Shown: piece by piece, positions 20,765 to 29,732 of the stretch
How positions within the stretch are numbered: position 1 is the first letter of the stretch
Layout of the letters: every line of letters begins with the position of its first letter
Assembly (NCBI RefSeq): GCF_001427985.1
Contig: NZ_LMSA01000001.1
Span: 647,514-711,513, forward strand
Source: Knoellia sp. Soil729
Lineage (GTDB): Bacteria; Actinomycetota; Actinomycetes; Actinomycetales; Dermatophilaceae
Direction: 5' to 3'
DNA: 64,000 nt
Made by a program: the position numbers and the translations under genes
The notes under the pieces: generated by a model
What the model was told of the DNA's origin: nothing
What the model saw: only the letters and a program-made list of their open reading frames with translations
Database searches by the model: none

Positions 20765-22135
20765 ATGGTAAATGTTGCCAACGATCTCGCCCTTCAGGGC
20801 CACACCTTGCCATCGCCTCATGAGGAGGCCGCCGGGGGCGACGCCACGGTGGAGTCCCTGCGTCGCCTTGTCGACCACCAGGCCGAGCTGTTGCGCCGTG
20901 AGGACGAGGTCAACCAGATCCTCGTCCAGACCGTGCTGCGCGGGGGCACGCTCGTCGACCTCTGCGAGGCGCTGGTCGGCCTCTTCACCGGCGTCGCCAT
21001 GGTGGCGACGACGGACGGGCGGATCATCACGACTGCTGGAGCCGACGAGGACCTCGCCGGCGTCCTGGCCCTGGACTGCTTCGACCGCACCGGCCGGCTC
21101 ATCGTCGAGGACGAACCCGTGGGGGTGCGCGAGAGCGGAGCCGTGAAGTCGGAGCGGACGATGGTGCGCATCGTCGCCGGCACCTCCGACCACGGGCTGC
21201 TGGCCGTGTTCACCCCCGGGCGGGTGCTGACGACGACGGACGTGCACGGACTCGAGCGCGCAGCCACCGTGGCCGCCCTGGCGATCACCAAGGAGCAGGC
21301 CGTCTCGACGGTGCAGAGCAAGTACCGCGCCGAGTTCCTGCGCGACACCCTGGTCGGCCGCGGCGGTGGTCCCGCCGAGGCCGTCGCCCACGCCGCCTCA
21401 CTGGGCTGGGACCTCGACCGGCGCATGGTCGTCGTCGTCGCGGAGACGGACGAGGACGACGACCAGACCACCCGTGACAGCGACGAGCTGCGTTCTCTCC
21501 AGGAGCGATTCGTGCGGGCGTGGGTCCAGGCGGTGCGCACCCGGGAGCCCAAGGCACCGGTGGCCGGCTTCTCGCAGGAGGTCGTCGCCCTGCTGCCGGC
21601 CCCCTCCGAGGGAGAGGGTGCTCACGAGACCGTCATGCGCAACGTCGGCGAGGTCGTCAAGATCGTGCGCGGAGACGGCGGCGGTGGACGGCGCTCCTTC
21701 TCGACCGGGGTCTCACGCCCGGTGGACTCCGTCGCCGACATCCCGCGCGCTTATGCCGAGGCGCTGCGCGCGGTGGCCGTCGGGCGCCAGATGCAGGGCG
21801 AGTCCGCGGTCATGCACTTCGACGGCCTCGGCATCTATCGGCTGCTGTCTCTCATCCCCGACACGGCCGACCTGAGGGCGTTCGTCGACGAGGCGCTGGG
21901 CGAGCTCGCGACCGACGACCAGTCGTCCTATGCCGACCTGCGCCAGACGCTGCAGGTGCTCATCGACACCAACCTCAACGTCGCCGAGACCGCCCGCATC
22001 CTGTTCTTCCACTACAACACGCTGCGCTACCGGATCGCCAAGCTCGAGCAGATGCTCGGGCCGTTCACGAGCGACCCGCAGCTGCGGCTGACGCTCGCGC
22101 TGGCCCTGCGCATCCGCCAGATGCGCGGCGTCTGA
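20765..22135 (+). CDS. PucR/CdaR-family transcription regulator
   Basis: A 456-residue regulator. An N-terminal sensor region is followed by a GGDEF-like central domain and a C-terminal helix-turn-helix that reads LNVAETARILFFHYNTLRYRIAKLEQMLG (about 410-438), the classic PucR C-terminal signature. PucR proteins control purine, allantoin and other nitrogen-compound catabolism and respond to pathway intermediates. It is divergent from allHFG and upstream of the permease and dehydrogenase genes, so it is the likely local regulator of the island. ATG at 20765 was chosen because the longer frame upstream is antisense to the DUF2877 gene. Confidence 0.88.
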   Translation: MVNVANDLALQGHTLPSPHEEAAGGDATVESLRRLVDHQAELLRREDEVNQILVQTVLRGGTLVDLCEALVGLFTGVAMVATTDGRIITTAGADEDLAGVLALDCFDRTGRLIVEDEPVGVRESGAVKSERTMVRIVAGTSDHGLLAVFTPGRVLTTTDVHGLERAATVAALAITKEQAVSTVQSKYRAEFLRDTLVGRGGGPAEAVAHAASLGWDLDRRMVVVVAETDEDDDQTTRDSDELRSLQERFVRAWVQAVRTREPKAPVAGFSQEVVALLPAPSEGEGAHETVMRNVGEVVKIVRGDGGGGRRSFSTGVSRPVDSVADIPRAYAEALRAVAVGRQMQGESAVMHFDGLGIYRLLSLIPDTADLRAFVDEALGELATDDQSSYADLRQTLQVLIDTNLNVAETARILFFHYNTLRYRIAKLEQMLGPFTSDPQLRLTLALALRIRQMRGV

Positions 22136-22375
22136 CCCGCTTCCTCCTCGCGCTCCGGCGAGTTGCTCCAGACCTGGTCCGCGGGGCTGGCGACCGTGCC
22201 ACGATGACGCTTACGACGCCCGGTGACCGCGGCCACACCGAGTTGCCAACGGTCCGTGCGGGCGACTGTCACAGATTGACGAATGCCCGACGAGGACGGC
22301 CCGGTTAGCGTCCTCTCTATCCACGACGGCGTGGCTCCCTGGCTGCCCGTCCACCTGAGGAAGGTCGCACACGAC

Positions 22376-23896
22376 ATGGCTCTCGGACTTGGTTGGAAGC
22401 TCAAGGAAGGCGCGCTCGGGCCCGACGACGTCGTCGCCCCTGACGAGCGGCTGGACTGGGGCCGCACCGTCGGCCTCGGTGCGCAGCACGTCGTCGCGAT
22501 GTTCGGTGCGACATTCGTCTTCCCCCTGGTCATGGGGCTCAACCCGCAGCTCGCCATCATGATGAGCGGCATCGCGACGATCGCGTTCCTCCTCATCGTG
22601 CAGGGACGGGTGCCGAGCTACCTCGGCACCTCCGCCGCGTTCGTCGGCGGCGTCGCAGCCATCCGTGCCCAGGGCGGCGACTCCTCCGAGGTCACGGGCG
22701 CGATCCTCATCTCCGGCATCGTCCTCGCCCTCATCGGCCTCGCGATCCACTTCCTCGGGTCGGGCATCCTGCACAAGGTGTTGCCTCCCGTGGTGACCGG
22801 CGCCGTCGTCATGCTCATCGGCTTCAACCTCGCACCGGTGGTCGCCAACATCTACTGGCCCCAGGACCAGTGGGTGGCGCTGCTGACCATGCTCTTCACC
22901 ATCGTCTGCGCGGTCGCGTTCAAGGGCTTCATCAGCCGCATCGCGATCTTCCTCGCCCTCATCTTCGGCACCGTGCTGTCGTGGCTCCTCGACAAGGTCG
23001 CCGGCCCCATCACCTCCGTCCTCGGCGGTGCCACCGAGGCCACCGAGCACGTCCGCTGGAACACCTCCGGCATCGGTGACGCCTCGTGGTTCGGCTTCCC
23101 GGCCAAGACGATCTTCAAGGCCGACGGCAGCGAGGTGGCCGGCTGGCACACCCCGAGCTTCTCGACGACCGCGATCCTGCTCGTCCTGCCCGCCGTCATC
23201 GCGCTCATCGCCGAGAACACCGGACACGTCAAGGCCGTTGCCGAGATGACCGGCCACAACCTCGACAAGGACATGGGCCGCGCCATCGCCGCTGACGGTG
23301 TCGGCACCATCCTCGCGTCGTCCGTCGGTGGCTCCCCCACGACGACCTACGCCGAGAACATCGGTGTCATGGCCGCGACCCGCGTCTACTCCACGGCCGC
23401 CTACTACGTCGCCGCCGTCGTCGCGATCCTCTTCGGTCTCTCGCCCAAGTTCGGTGCGCTCGTCGCCTCCGTCCCCGGTGGCGTCCTCGGCGGCATCACC
23501 GTCGTCCTCTACGGGATGATCGGCCTGCTCGGCGCCAAGATCTGGAAGGAGAACGGGGTCGACTTCGCCAACCCGATCAACCTCGTTCCCGTCGCGGCCG
23601 GCATCGTGATCGGCATCGGTGACGTCAAGATGAAGTTCAGCGAGGACTTCACCCTCAGCGGCATCGCCCTTGGCACCATTGTCGCCATCGGCGCCTTCCA
23701 CCTGGCCCGCTCGATCGCCCCGGAGGACCTGCGCAACCGCGCTGACGGTCCCGGCGGCCTCGGCGGCCGCGGGGGCACCGCGATCGCCACCGGTGACCGC
23801 GTCTACGGTGACGAAGATGGCATCGACGACCTCTACCAGACCGGCTACCCGGGCGAGCCGGGGACGCGCGACCCCGACCGCGACCGCCGCCTCTGA
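22376..23896 (+). CDS. NCS2 uracil/xanthine permease
   Basis: A 506-residue nucleobase:cation symporter-2 with about 14 helices. It has QHVVAMFGATFVFPLVMGL in helix 1, PSYLGTSAAFVGGVAAI, IALIAENTGHVKAVAEM with the substrate-binding glutamate, and GGSPTTTYAENIGVMAATRVYS. The SPTTTYAENIG motif places it in the UraA-like branch that takes uracil rather than the xanthine branch (inference from motif). ATG at 22376 has GAGGAAGG about 11 bases upstream. The gap 22136-22375 holds a possible -35 (TTGACG at 22276) but I could not place its -10. It would import the substrate for the enzymes that follow. Confidence 0.9.
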   Translation: MALGLGWKLKEGALGPDDVVAPDERLDWGRTVGLGAQHVVAMFGATFVFPLVMGLNPQLAIMMSGIATIAFLLIVQGRVPSYLGTSAAFVGGVAAIRAQGGDSSEVTGAILISGIVLALIGLAIHFLGSGILHKVLPPVVTGAVVMLIGFNLAPVVANIYWPQDQWVALLTMLFTIVCAVAFKGFISRIAIFLALIFGTVLSWLLDKVAGPITSVLGGATEATEHVRWNTSGIGDASWFGFPAKTIFKADGSEVAGWHTPSFSTTAILLVLPAVIALIAENTGHVKAVAEMTGHNLDKDMGRAIAADGVGTILASSVGGSPTTTYAENIGVMAATRVYSTAAYYVAAVVAILFGLSPKFGALVASVPGGVLGGITVVLYGMIGLLGAKIWKENGVDFANPINLVPVAAGIVIGIGDVKMKFSEDFTLSGIALGTIVAIGAFHLARSIAPEDLRNRADGPGGLGGRGGTAIATGDRVYGDEDGIDDLYQTGYPGEPGTRDPDRDRRL

Positions 23897-23904
23897 GATT
23901 CTCC

Positions 23905-23942
23905 CGCCGCCCCGCCCGGGGACGACTCCGGGCGGGGCGGCG
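23905..23942 (+). terminator. GC-rich hairpin after the permease
   Basis: A 15-base perfect stem (23905-23919 with 23928-23942) with an 8-base loop, starting nine bases after the permease stop. It has no T run. It may partly separate the permease from the dehydrogenase genes 51 bases downstream. Confidence 0.7.
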
Positions 23943-23992
23943 CCATTCCCCCAGAACCTCCCCCAGAACTTCCAGCAGGCAGGAGCACCCAG

Positions 23993-24853
23993 GTGAAACC
24001 CGCACCGTTCGTGCACCACTCCCCGCACACCCTCGACGAAGCCGTCGAGACTCTCCGCGAGGTGGGGCACGACGGCAAGGTCCTCGCCGGGGGGCAGAGC
24101 CTGATCCCCGTCCTCAACATGCGCCTGGCCCAGCCGGCGCACCTCGTCGACATCAACCGGGTCGCCGGGCTGGACACCATCACGGTCACGGATCACTTCG
24201 TGCGCGTCGGTGCGACCGTGCGCCACGCCGCCCTCCAACGACACGACGACGCGTATGCCGTCCTCCCGGTTCTCCGTCAGGCGCTCAACAACGTGGCCCA
24301 CCCGGCCATCCGCAACCGCGGCACCACCGTGGGCTCCATCGCCCACGCCGACGCCGCCGGCGAGATGCCCTCGATCGCTGTCCTCACCAACGCCGTGATG
24401 GAGGTGATCGGGCCCAAAGGCCGACGTGAGGTCGCTGCCGGCGACTTCTTCGAGGGCCCGCTCCAGACCGTGCTCGAGGCCGACGAGCTCCTCGAGGCGG
24501 TGCGCTTCGCCCGCTTCGGACCGTCGACCCGCACGGCCTTCCTCGAGTCCGCCCGACGCCATGGCGACTACGCCCTCGCCGGCGTGGGGGTGGCCGTGGA
24601 CGTCGAGGGTGAGGGCAGTGACGCGGTCGTGCGAGGGGCGCGGGCGGCATACGTCTCCGTCACCGACATCCCCGTCGTCATCGACCTCACCGAAGTCGTT
24701 GCCGGACAGCGGATCTCGTCGAGCTGGGACGGCGTGGACGAGCTCGTCCAGGCCGGTATCGCTCCGGAGGCCGACATCCACGCCAGCAGTGACTACCGCC
24801 GAGTCCTCGCCGCAGAGCTCACCCGCCGAGCCCTCACAGGAGCCGTTTCATGA
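23993..24853 (+). CDS. Molybdenum hydroxylase, FAD-binding medium subunit (CoxM/CutM-like)
   Basis: A 286-residue FAD-binding subunit of the xanthine dehydrogenase/CO dehydrogenase superfamily. Near residue 35 it reads VLAGGQSLIPVLNMRLAQP, the first FAD-phosphate loop, and near 110 TVGSIAHADAAGEMPS, the second. It passes electrons from the iron-sulfur subunit to FAD. The GTG start has AGGAG seven bases upstream, and it overlaps the small subunit by 4 bases. The subunit order M-S-L with CoxG next is that of cox-like operons. Confidence 0.92.
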   Translation: MKPAPFVHHSPHTLDEAVETLREVGHDGKVLAGGQSLIPVLNMRLAQPAHLVDINRVAGLDTITVTDHFVRVGATVRHAALQRHDDAYAVLPVLRQALNNVAHPAIRNRGTTVGSIAHADAAGEMPSIAVLTNAVMEVIGPKGRREVAAGDFFEGPLQTVLEADELLEAVRFARFGPSTRTAFLESARRHGDYALAGVGVAVDVEGEGSDAVVRGARAAYVSVTDIPVVIDLTEVVAGQRISSSWDGVDELVQAGIAPEADIHASSDYRRVLAAELTRRALTGAVS

Positions 24854-25365
24854 CCACCGAAACCAGCAACACCACCGTCGAGGTGACCCTGAACGTCAAC
24901 GGGGTCGCCCACACCCGCGAGGTGGAACCCCGCCGGCTGCTGTCGGACTTCCTGCGGCACGACCTGCGCCTGACCGGCACCCACGTCGGCTGCGAGCACG
25001 GCGTGTGCGGTACCTGCACCGTGCTCGTCGACGGCGACCCGATGCGCTCGTGCCTAATGTTCGCCGTGTCAGCCCAGGACGCCCGGATCACCACCGTCGA
25101 GGGCCTCGGCACGCAGGACGACATGGGTCCCGTGCAGCAGGCGTTCGTCGAGTGCCACGGCCTCCAGTGCGGTTTCTGCACACCGGGGTTCGTCACGACG
25201 ATCACCGCCTTCATCGAGGAGAACCCCGACCCCACCAGCGAGGAGGCGCGCGAGGCGATCTCGGGCAACCTCTGCCGCTGCACCGGCTACCAGAACATCT
25301 GCAAGGCCGTGCTCCGAGCCGCCGAGATCAAGCGTGAAGGGGCGAACGGGGGCGACGGCGCATGA
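24850..25365 (+). CDS. Molybdenum hydroxylase, 2Fe-2S small subunit (CoxS-like)
   Basis: A 171-residue protein with two [2Fe-2S] clusters. The N-terminal plant-ferredoxin type cluster uses Cys48, Cys53, Cys56 and Cys68 (CEHGVCGTC). The second uses Cys107, Cys110, Cys142 and Cys144 (CGFCTPGF then CRCTGYQNI). It relays electrons from the molybdenum centre to FAD. Both ends overlap the neighbouring subunit genes by 4 bases, as expected for a stoichiometric complex. Confidence 0.95.
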   Translation: MTTETSNTTVEVTLNVNGVAHTREVEPRRLLSDFLRHDLRLTGTHVGCEHGVCGTCTVLVDGDPMRSCLMFAVSAQDARITTVEGLGTQDDMGPVQQAFVECHGLQCGFCTPGFVTTITAFIEENPDPTSEEAREAISGNLCRCTGYQNICKAVLRAAEIKREGANGGDGA

Positions 25366-27773
25366 GCACCCGCCAGTTCGGCCAACCCGTCCAGCGCAAG
25401 GAGGACCCGCGCCTCGTCACCGGCAACGGGCGCTACCTCGACGACCTCGGGCAGGACGCCTACGAGGTGGCCTTCGTCCGCAGCCCGCACGCCCACGCGC
25501 GCATCACCGACATCGACGTCGACGAGGCAGTCGAGATCGACGGCGTCGTCGCGGTCTTCACGCATGAGGACCTCGACGGCCCGGCCGCCGACCGCCTGCC
25601 CCTGCTCATCCCCCACCCGAGCATCGAGGCCGGTCGCACCGGTTACCCGCTGGCCAAGGACGAGATCAACCACGTCGGTGAGGCCATCGTCATGGTGGTC
25701 GCCCGTGACCGCTACCTCGCCGAGGACGCGGCGCAGCGCATCGTCGTGACCTACGAGCTGCTGCCGCCCGTCGTCGGGATCGCGAAGTCGCGCGACGGCG
25801 AGCTCCTCGTGCACGACGACGCCCCCGGCAACGTCGCCGCCCATCTCCTCCAGGAGGTCGGCAACGTCGAGCCTGCCATGGCCGCGGCCCCGCACACCCT
25901 GACCCTCGACCTCGAGATCGAGCGCAGTGCGTGCATGCCGATGGAGGGCAAGGGCGTCCTCGCGCACTGGGACTCCGACGAGCAGCGCATGCGCATCCAC
26001 TCGTCGACGCAGACCACGACCGGTGTGCGCGCTGCTGTCGCCGCCAAGCTCGCCCTGCCTCTGGCGCAGGTCGAGTGCATCGCCCCCGACGTGGGTGGTG
26101 GCTTCGGGGTCAAGATCATGCACCCGTGGCCCGAGGAGGTCCTCATCCCCTGGGCCTCGCGCAGGCTCAACCACGACGTGAAGTGGACCGAGGACCGGCG
26201 GGAGCACTTCACCTCGAGCGCGCACGAGCGCGGCCAGCTGCAGACCGTCACCGTCGGCTTCGACGACGACGGGCGGCTGCTCGCCCTCGACGTGAAGTTC
26301 TGGCACGACAACGGCGCCTACCTGCCCTACGGCGTCATCGTCCCGATCATCACCGCCACCCAGCTGCTCGGCCCCTACAAGCCGCAGAACTACCGCGTCG
26401 AGTTCTGGTCCATGTACACCAACACCGTTCTCGTGACGCCCTACCGGGGCGCCGGACGTCCGCAGGGGTGCTACGCCATGGAGCGCACGATGGACGCCAT
26501 CGCGGCCGAGCTCGGCCTCGACCGCACCGAGGTCCGCTCCCGCAACTTCATCCAGCCCGAGGAGATGCCCTACGACCAGGGCCTGCTCTTCCAGGACGGG
26601 CGCCCGCTAAAGTACGACTCCGGTGACTTCCCCGCCTCCCTCGCCAAGCTCAAGGCGCTCGTGGGCTGGGACGACTTCCCGGCATACAAGAAGGAAGCCG
26701 AGGCACAGGGACGCAAGGTCGGACTCGGCATCGGTTGCTACGTCGAGGGCACCGGCGTCGGCCCCTATGAGGGCGGGCACGTGCACGTCGAGACCAGTGG
26801 TCGCGTCAACGTCGCCACGGGCCTCACGACCCAGGGCCAGGGCCACCAGACGATCCTCGCCCAGATCGTCGCCGACGAGCTCGGCGTCTCCATCGACGAC
26901 GTCCACGTCACCACCGGTGACACCCGGCGCATGCCGTATGCCGTGGGGACCTTCGCCTCCCGCGGTGCGGTGATGTCGGGCAACGCCGTGGCCCTCGCGG
27001 CGCGCGCCGTGCGTGCCAAGGCCCTGCGGATCGCTGCCGACGCCCTCGAGGTGTCCGAGGACGACCTGCAGATCGAGGACGGGACGATCAGCGTCAAGGG
27101 CGCACCCCACGCGTCGATCGCCCTCTCGACCGTTGCCGTCATGTCCAACCCCCTGCGCTACGCCTTCGACGAGTCCGCCAAGGCCGCCACGCAGTTCGCC
27201 GGCACCTACGACCCCGACAAGCCGCCCATCGCCGACGACGACGAGCCGGGCCTGGAGGGCAAGGACTTCTACTCCCCCACACAGGCGACGTTCGCCAACG
27301 GCATGCACGCGGCCATCGTCGAGACCGACCCCGTCACCGCCGAGATCAAGATCCTGCGCTACTGCGTCGTCCACGACTGCGGCACCGTGGTCAACCCGAT
27401 GATCGTCGAGGGGCAGGTCCACGGCGGCGTGGCCCAGGGCGTCGGAGGCGCGCTCTACGAGCGCATGGCCTACGACGAGAGCGGGCAGCTGCTCAACGCC
27501 TCGTTCATGGACTTCCTCATCCCCTACGCCTCCGAGGTTCCGCACATCGAGACCGACCACCTCGAGACGCCGTCCCCGCTGAACCCCCTGGGGATCAAGG
27601 GTGCCGGCGAGGCGGGCACGATCCCCGTGACCGCCACCATCGCCTCCGCGATCTCGGACGCCGAAGGCTTCGCGATCCGCTCGATGCCCATCAGTCCAGA
27701 CGAGCTGTGGGACCTGCGCCGCCAGCGCGCCCTGGCCGCCACCTCCAGCAGCACTCCCGAGGAGCCCGCATGA
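25362..27773 (+). CDS. Molybdenum hydroxylase, catalytic large subunit (form II type)
   Basis: An 803-residue molybdopterin-cytosine-dinucleotide type subunit. APDVGGGFGVK (241-251) binds the pterin. The active-site loop at 361-366 reads YRGAGR, the form II sequence, and not the AYxCSFR loop of true CO dehydrogenase. Glu750 in KGAGEAG is the catalytic glutamate shared by xanthine dehydrogenase relatives. It would hydroxylate a carbon next to a ring nitrogen. In this island the best candidate reaction is uracil to barbiturate (or thymine to 5-methylbarbiturate), as in the oxidative pyrimidine pathway; xanthine or hydantoin cannot be excluded. No XdhC or molybdenum-cofactor maturation gene is nearby. 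Confidence 0.9.
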   Translation: MSTRQFGQPVQRKEDPRLVTGNGRYLDDLGQDAYEVAFVRSPHAHARITDIDVDEAVEIDGVVAVFTHEDLDGPAADRLPLLIPHPSIEAGRTGYPLAKDEINHVGEAIVMVVARDRYLAEDAAQRIVVTYELLPPVVGIAKSRDGELLVHDDAPGNVAAHLLQEVGNVEPAMAAAPHTLTLDLEIERSACMPMEGKGVLAHWDSDEQRMRIHSSTQTTTGVRAAVAAKLALPLAQVECIAPDVGGGFGVKIMHPWPEEVLIPWASRRLNHDVKWTEDRREHFTSSAHERGQLQTVTVGFDDDGRLLALDVKFWHDNGAYLPYGVIVPIITATQLLGPYKPQNYRVEFWSMYTNTVLVTPYRGAGRPQGCYAMERTMDAIAAELGLDRTEVRSRNFIQPEEMPYDQGLLFQDGRPLKYDSGDFPASLAKLKALVGWDDFPAYKKEAEAQGRKVGLGIGCYVEGTGVGPYEGGHVHVETSGRVNVATGLTTQGQGHQTILAQIVADELGVSIDDVHVTTGDTRRMPYAVGTFASRGAVMSGNAVALAARAVRAKALRIAADALEVSEDDLQIEDGTISVKGAPHASIALSTVAVMSNPLRYAFDESAKAATQFAGTYDPDKPPIADDDEPGLEGKDFYSPTQATFANGMHAAIVETDPVTAEIKILRYCVVHDCGTVVNPMIVEGQVHGGVAQGVGGALYERMAYDESGQLLNASFMDFLIPYASEVPHIETDHLETPSPLNPLGIKGAGEAGTIPVTATIASAISDAEGFAIRSMPISPDELWDLRRQRALAATSSSTPEEPA

Positions 27774-28432
27774 ACATCTCCGGCACCGCCACCATGGCTG
27801 CCTCCCCCGACCAGGTGTGGGCAGCCGTCCACGACCCAGCCGTTCTGGCCCGGTGCATCCCCGGGTGCCAGTCGCTACGGGAGCTCTCCCCCGGCAGCTA
27901 CGCCATGACCGTCATGGCCGGAGTGGCAGCCATCAAGGGCTCCTACGACGGCCAGGTGGCGATCTCGGACGTCACCGAGCCCAGCGCGTTCGTCATGAAG
28001 GCCGAGGGCGCTGGCGCACCGGGCACCATCGCCACGACGGTCGACGTGAACCTCACTCCTGCTGATGGCGGCGGGACGTCGATCACCTATGAGGCGGACG
28101 CCCAGGTCGGCGGCCCCATCGGCGGTGTCGGTCAGCGCATGCTCGCCGGGGTCGCCCGCAAGATGGCCGGCCAGATGTTCACGTCCCTCGACGCCGACAT
28201 CGCCGGGAAGCGCCCTGCCGCGCCCGAACCGGCAGCTGCCGGCGTGTCGCGTCCTGGAGAAGGGGAATCGGCGAGGTCGGGACAGCTGGCGGGCGGAGGG
28301 CAGACCGCTTCGTATGCTGGTGGGGCGCCCTCGTCCGCATGCGGACCGGGTCTCGTGCCCAGCGCCCTCCTCGGTGCCGGGATCGCTCTGGCCGGCGTGC
28401 TCGTCGGCTGGCTGATTGGAGGTCGTCGCTGA
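27770..28432 (+). CDS. coxG: CoxG-like SRPBCC protein with C-terminal membrane anchor
   Basis: A 220-residue protein. Residues 1-145 form a CoxG/START-like lipid-binding domain (NISGTATMAASPDQVWAAVHDP then ARCIPGC). A Pro/Ser/Gly linker follows, then a C-terminal helix (SALLGAGIALAGVLVGWLIG) ending in GRR. CoxG proteins anchor or link molybdenum hydroxylases to the membrane and are reported to handle quinone. Its presence suggests that electrons from the dehydrogenase enter the respiratory chain rather than NAD+ (inference). The start overlaps the large-subunit stop by 4 bases, and its own stop shares one base with the next start. Confidence 0.88.
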   Translation: MNISGTATMAASPDQVWAAVHDPAVLARCIPGCQSLRELSPGSYAMTVMAGVAAIKGSYDGQVAISDVTEPSAFVMKAEGAGAPGTIATTVDVNLTPADGGGTSITYEADAQVGGPIGGVGQRMLAGVARKMAGQMFTSLDADIAGKRPAAPEPAAAGVSRPGEGESARSGQLAGGGQTASYAGGAPSSACGPGLVPSALLGAGIALAGVLVGWLIGGRR

Positions 28433-29364
28433 TGCGTGCTCTCACTGCTGCTGCCATCCAGGTCGCACCGATCCGGGGTCCGCTGAGCCCCGAGGTCGTG
28501 CAGGCCAACATCGAGCGGTGCATCGACTTCGTGCGCCGCTGCGTGGTGGAGACCGACGCCGAGCTCGTCGTGCTGCCGGAGTCGGCGACGACCGGCTTCA
28601 CGCCCGACTGCTCCGTCGAGGAGCTGTGGGACCTCGTCAGCGAGCTCCCCGGTGCCATGACCGAGCCCTTCCAAGAGGTGGCACGTGAGCTCGGAGTCGT
28701 CCTGTGCGTGGGGACCTACGAGCGCGGACCCCAGCGAGGAGTCGTCTACAACGCCTCGGTGCTCATCGACAGCGACGGTGCCCTGCTCGGCGTCTATCGC
28801 AAGACCCACCCGTTCTGCACCGAGGCCGTCGATGGTGGCGGCTGGGTGACCCCGGGCGACACGGTGACGGTGTGCGACACCGCGATCGGGCGCATCGGCA
28901 TGATCATCTGCTTCGACGGCGACTACCCGGAGCTCTCCCGCATCCAGGCCGTGCAGGGCGCCGAGATCATCTGCCGCCCCTCTGCGCTGCTGCGCTCGGC
29001 CGACATCTGGGAGCTCACGTCCCGGGCGCGTGCCTATGACAACCACGTGTTCGTCATCGGCGCCAACGCGACCGGCATCGACCCCGCCGGGGTCATCTAC
29101 TTCGGCAACAGCCACATCGTCACGCCCAACGCGACGATCATCGCCAAGGCCGCCTCGCACGAGGGCTGGGTGTCGGCACGGCTGGACCCCGAGACGGCAC
29201 TGTCCTCGCTCACGCCCGGGTCCAACATCTCGCAGGGTTTCGACCACCTGCGCGACCGCAACCTCGACCTCATCCGCAACCACCGCGAGGAGCTCGAGTC
29301 GCCGGCGAAGACCTCCTTCGCGCACGGAGGCCCGCGCCGCGACCACAAGCCCGAAGGCAACTAG
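28432..29364 (+). CDS. Nitrilase superfamily carbon-nitrogen hydrolase
   Basis: A 310-residue amidase of the nitrilase fold with the catalytic triad visible: Glu50 (VLPESATTGF), Lys124 (VYRKTHPFC) and Cys160 (IICFDGDYPE). These enzymes hydrolyse amides or carbamoyl groups to acid plus ammonia. The ATG shares its first base with the coxG stop, so it belongs to the dehydrogenase operon and probably acts in the same pathway. My favoured inference is deamidation of malonamate to malonate after the carbamoyltransferase step; ureidomalonate or N-carbamoyl amide hydrolysis are alternatives. A strong terminator follows. Confidence 0.85.
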   Translation: MRALTAAAIQVAPIRGPLSPEVVQANIERCIDFVRRCVVETDAELVVLPESATTGFTPDCSVEELWDLVSELPGAMTEPFQEVARELGVVLCVGTYERGPQRGVVYNASVLIDSDGALLGVYRKTHPFCTEAVDGGGWVTPGDTVTVCDTAIGRIGMIICFDGDYPELSRIQAVQGAEIICRPSALLRSADIWELTSRARAYDNHVFVIGANATGIDPAGVIYFGNSHIVTPNATIIAKAASHEGWVSARLDPETALSSLTPGSNISQGFDHLRDRNLDLIRNHREELESPAKTSFAHGGPRRDHKPEGN

Positions 29365-29369
29365 CAGCC

Positions 29370-29430
29370 GTCGAGAGTAGACAAAGTCCCGCCTCGAAGG
29401 GTCCGAGGCGGGACTTTGTCTACTCTCGAC
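29370..29430 (+). terminator. Very long perfect hairpin after the nitrilase gene
   Basis: A 27-base perfect stem (29370-29396 with 29404-29430) around a 7-base loop, starting five bases after the stop. One mismatch further out, the outer flanks pair again. There is no T tract. It ends the permease-dehydrogenase-nitrilase transcription unit. Confidence 0.88.
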
Positions 29431-29483
29431 AGCTGCTCCACTGGGTTGGCTAAGTCTGGCTAAGGCCGCGCTAGAATCGGTGC

Positions 29484-29732
29484 ATGCCCACTCAGGTCAA
29501 CGTCCACGAGGCGAAGTCACAGCTGTCCAAGCTCATCGAGAAGGTCCTTGCCGGTGAGCAGGTGACGATCGCCCGCGCCGGCAAGCCCGTGGTCGACCTC
29601 GTCGTGCACGAGGAGCCCAAGATCGTCTTCGGGGTCGAGGGCTGGATCGGAGTCGAGTACGACGACGACGTTGTGGAAGGAATCGACCCAGACATCCAAG
29701 AGATGTTCTATGGCAAGGACTGGGACAAGTGA
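29484..29732 (+). CDS. Phd/YefM-family antitoxin
   Basis: An 82-residue antitoxin. It opens with VNVHEAKSQLSKLIEKV, the Phd/YefM N-terminal DNA-binding core, followed by GEQVTIARAGKPVVDLV. The acidic C-terminal part would wrap the toxin. It should repress its own promoter and neutralise the PIN toxin encoded next. The stop overlaps the toxin GTG by 4 bases. Its position, between two blocks of the catabolic island, suggests a later insertion or an island-stabilising role. Confidence 0.92.
   Translation: MPTQVNVHEAKSQLSKLIEKVLAGEQVTIARAGKPVVDLVVHEEPKIVFGVEGWIGVEYDDDVVEGIDPDIQEMFYGKDWDK

Noticed and set aside
22211..24781. Long minus-strand open frame of 856 codons
   Set aside because: Antisense to the permease and FAD subunit; composition is Asp/Gly/Arg/Val-rich shadow sequence with no fold, typical of high-GC reverse frames.
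25362..27773. True aerobic CO dehydrogenase (CoxL)
   Set aside because: The active-site loop reads YRGAGR (form II) and lacks the AYxCSFR cysteine loop needed for CO oxidation.
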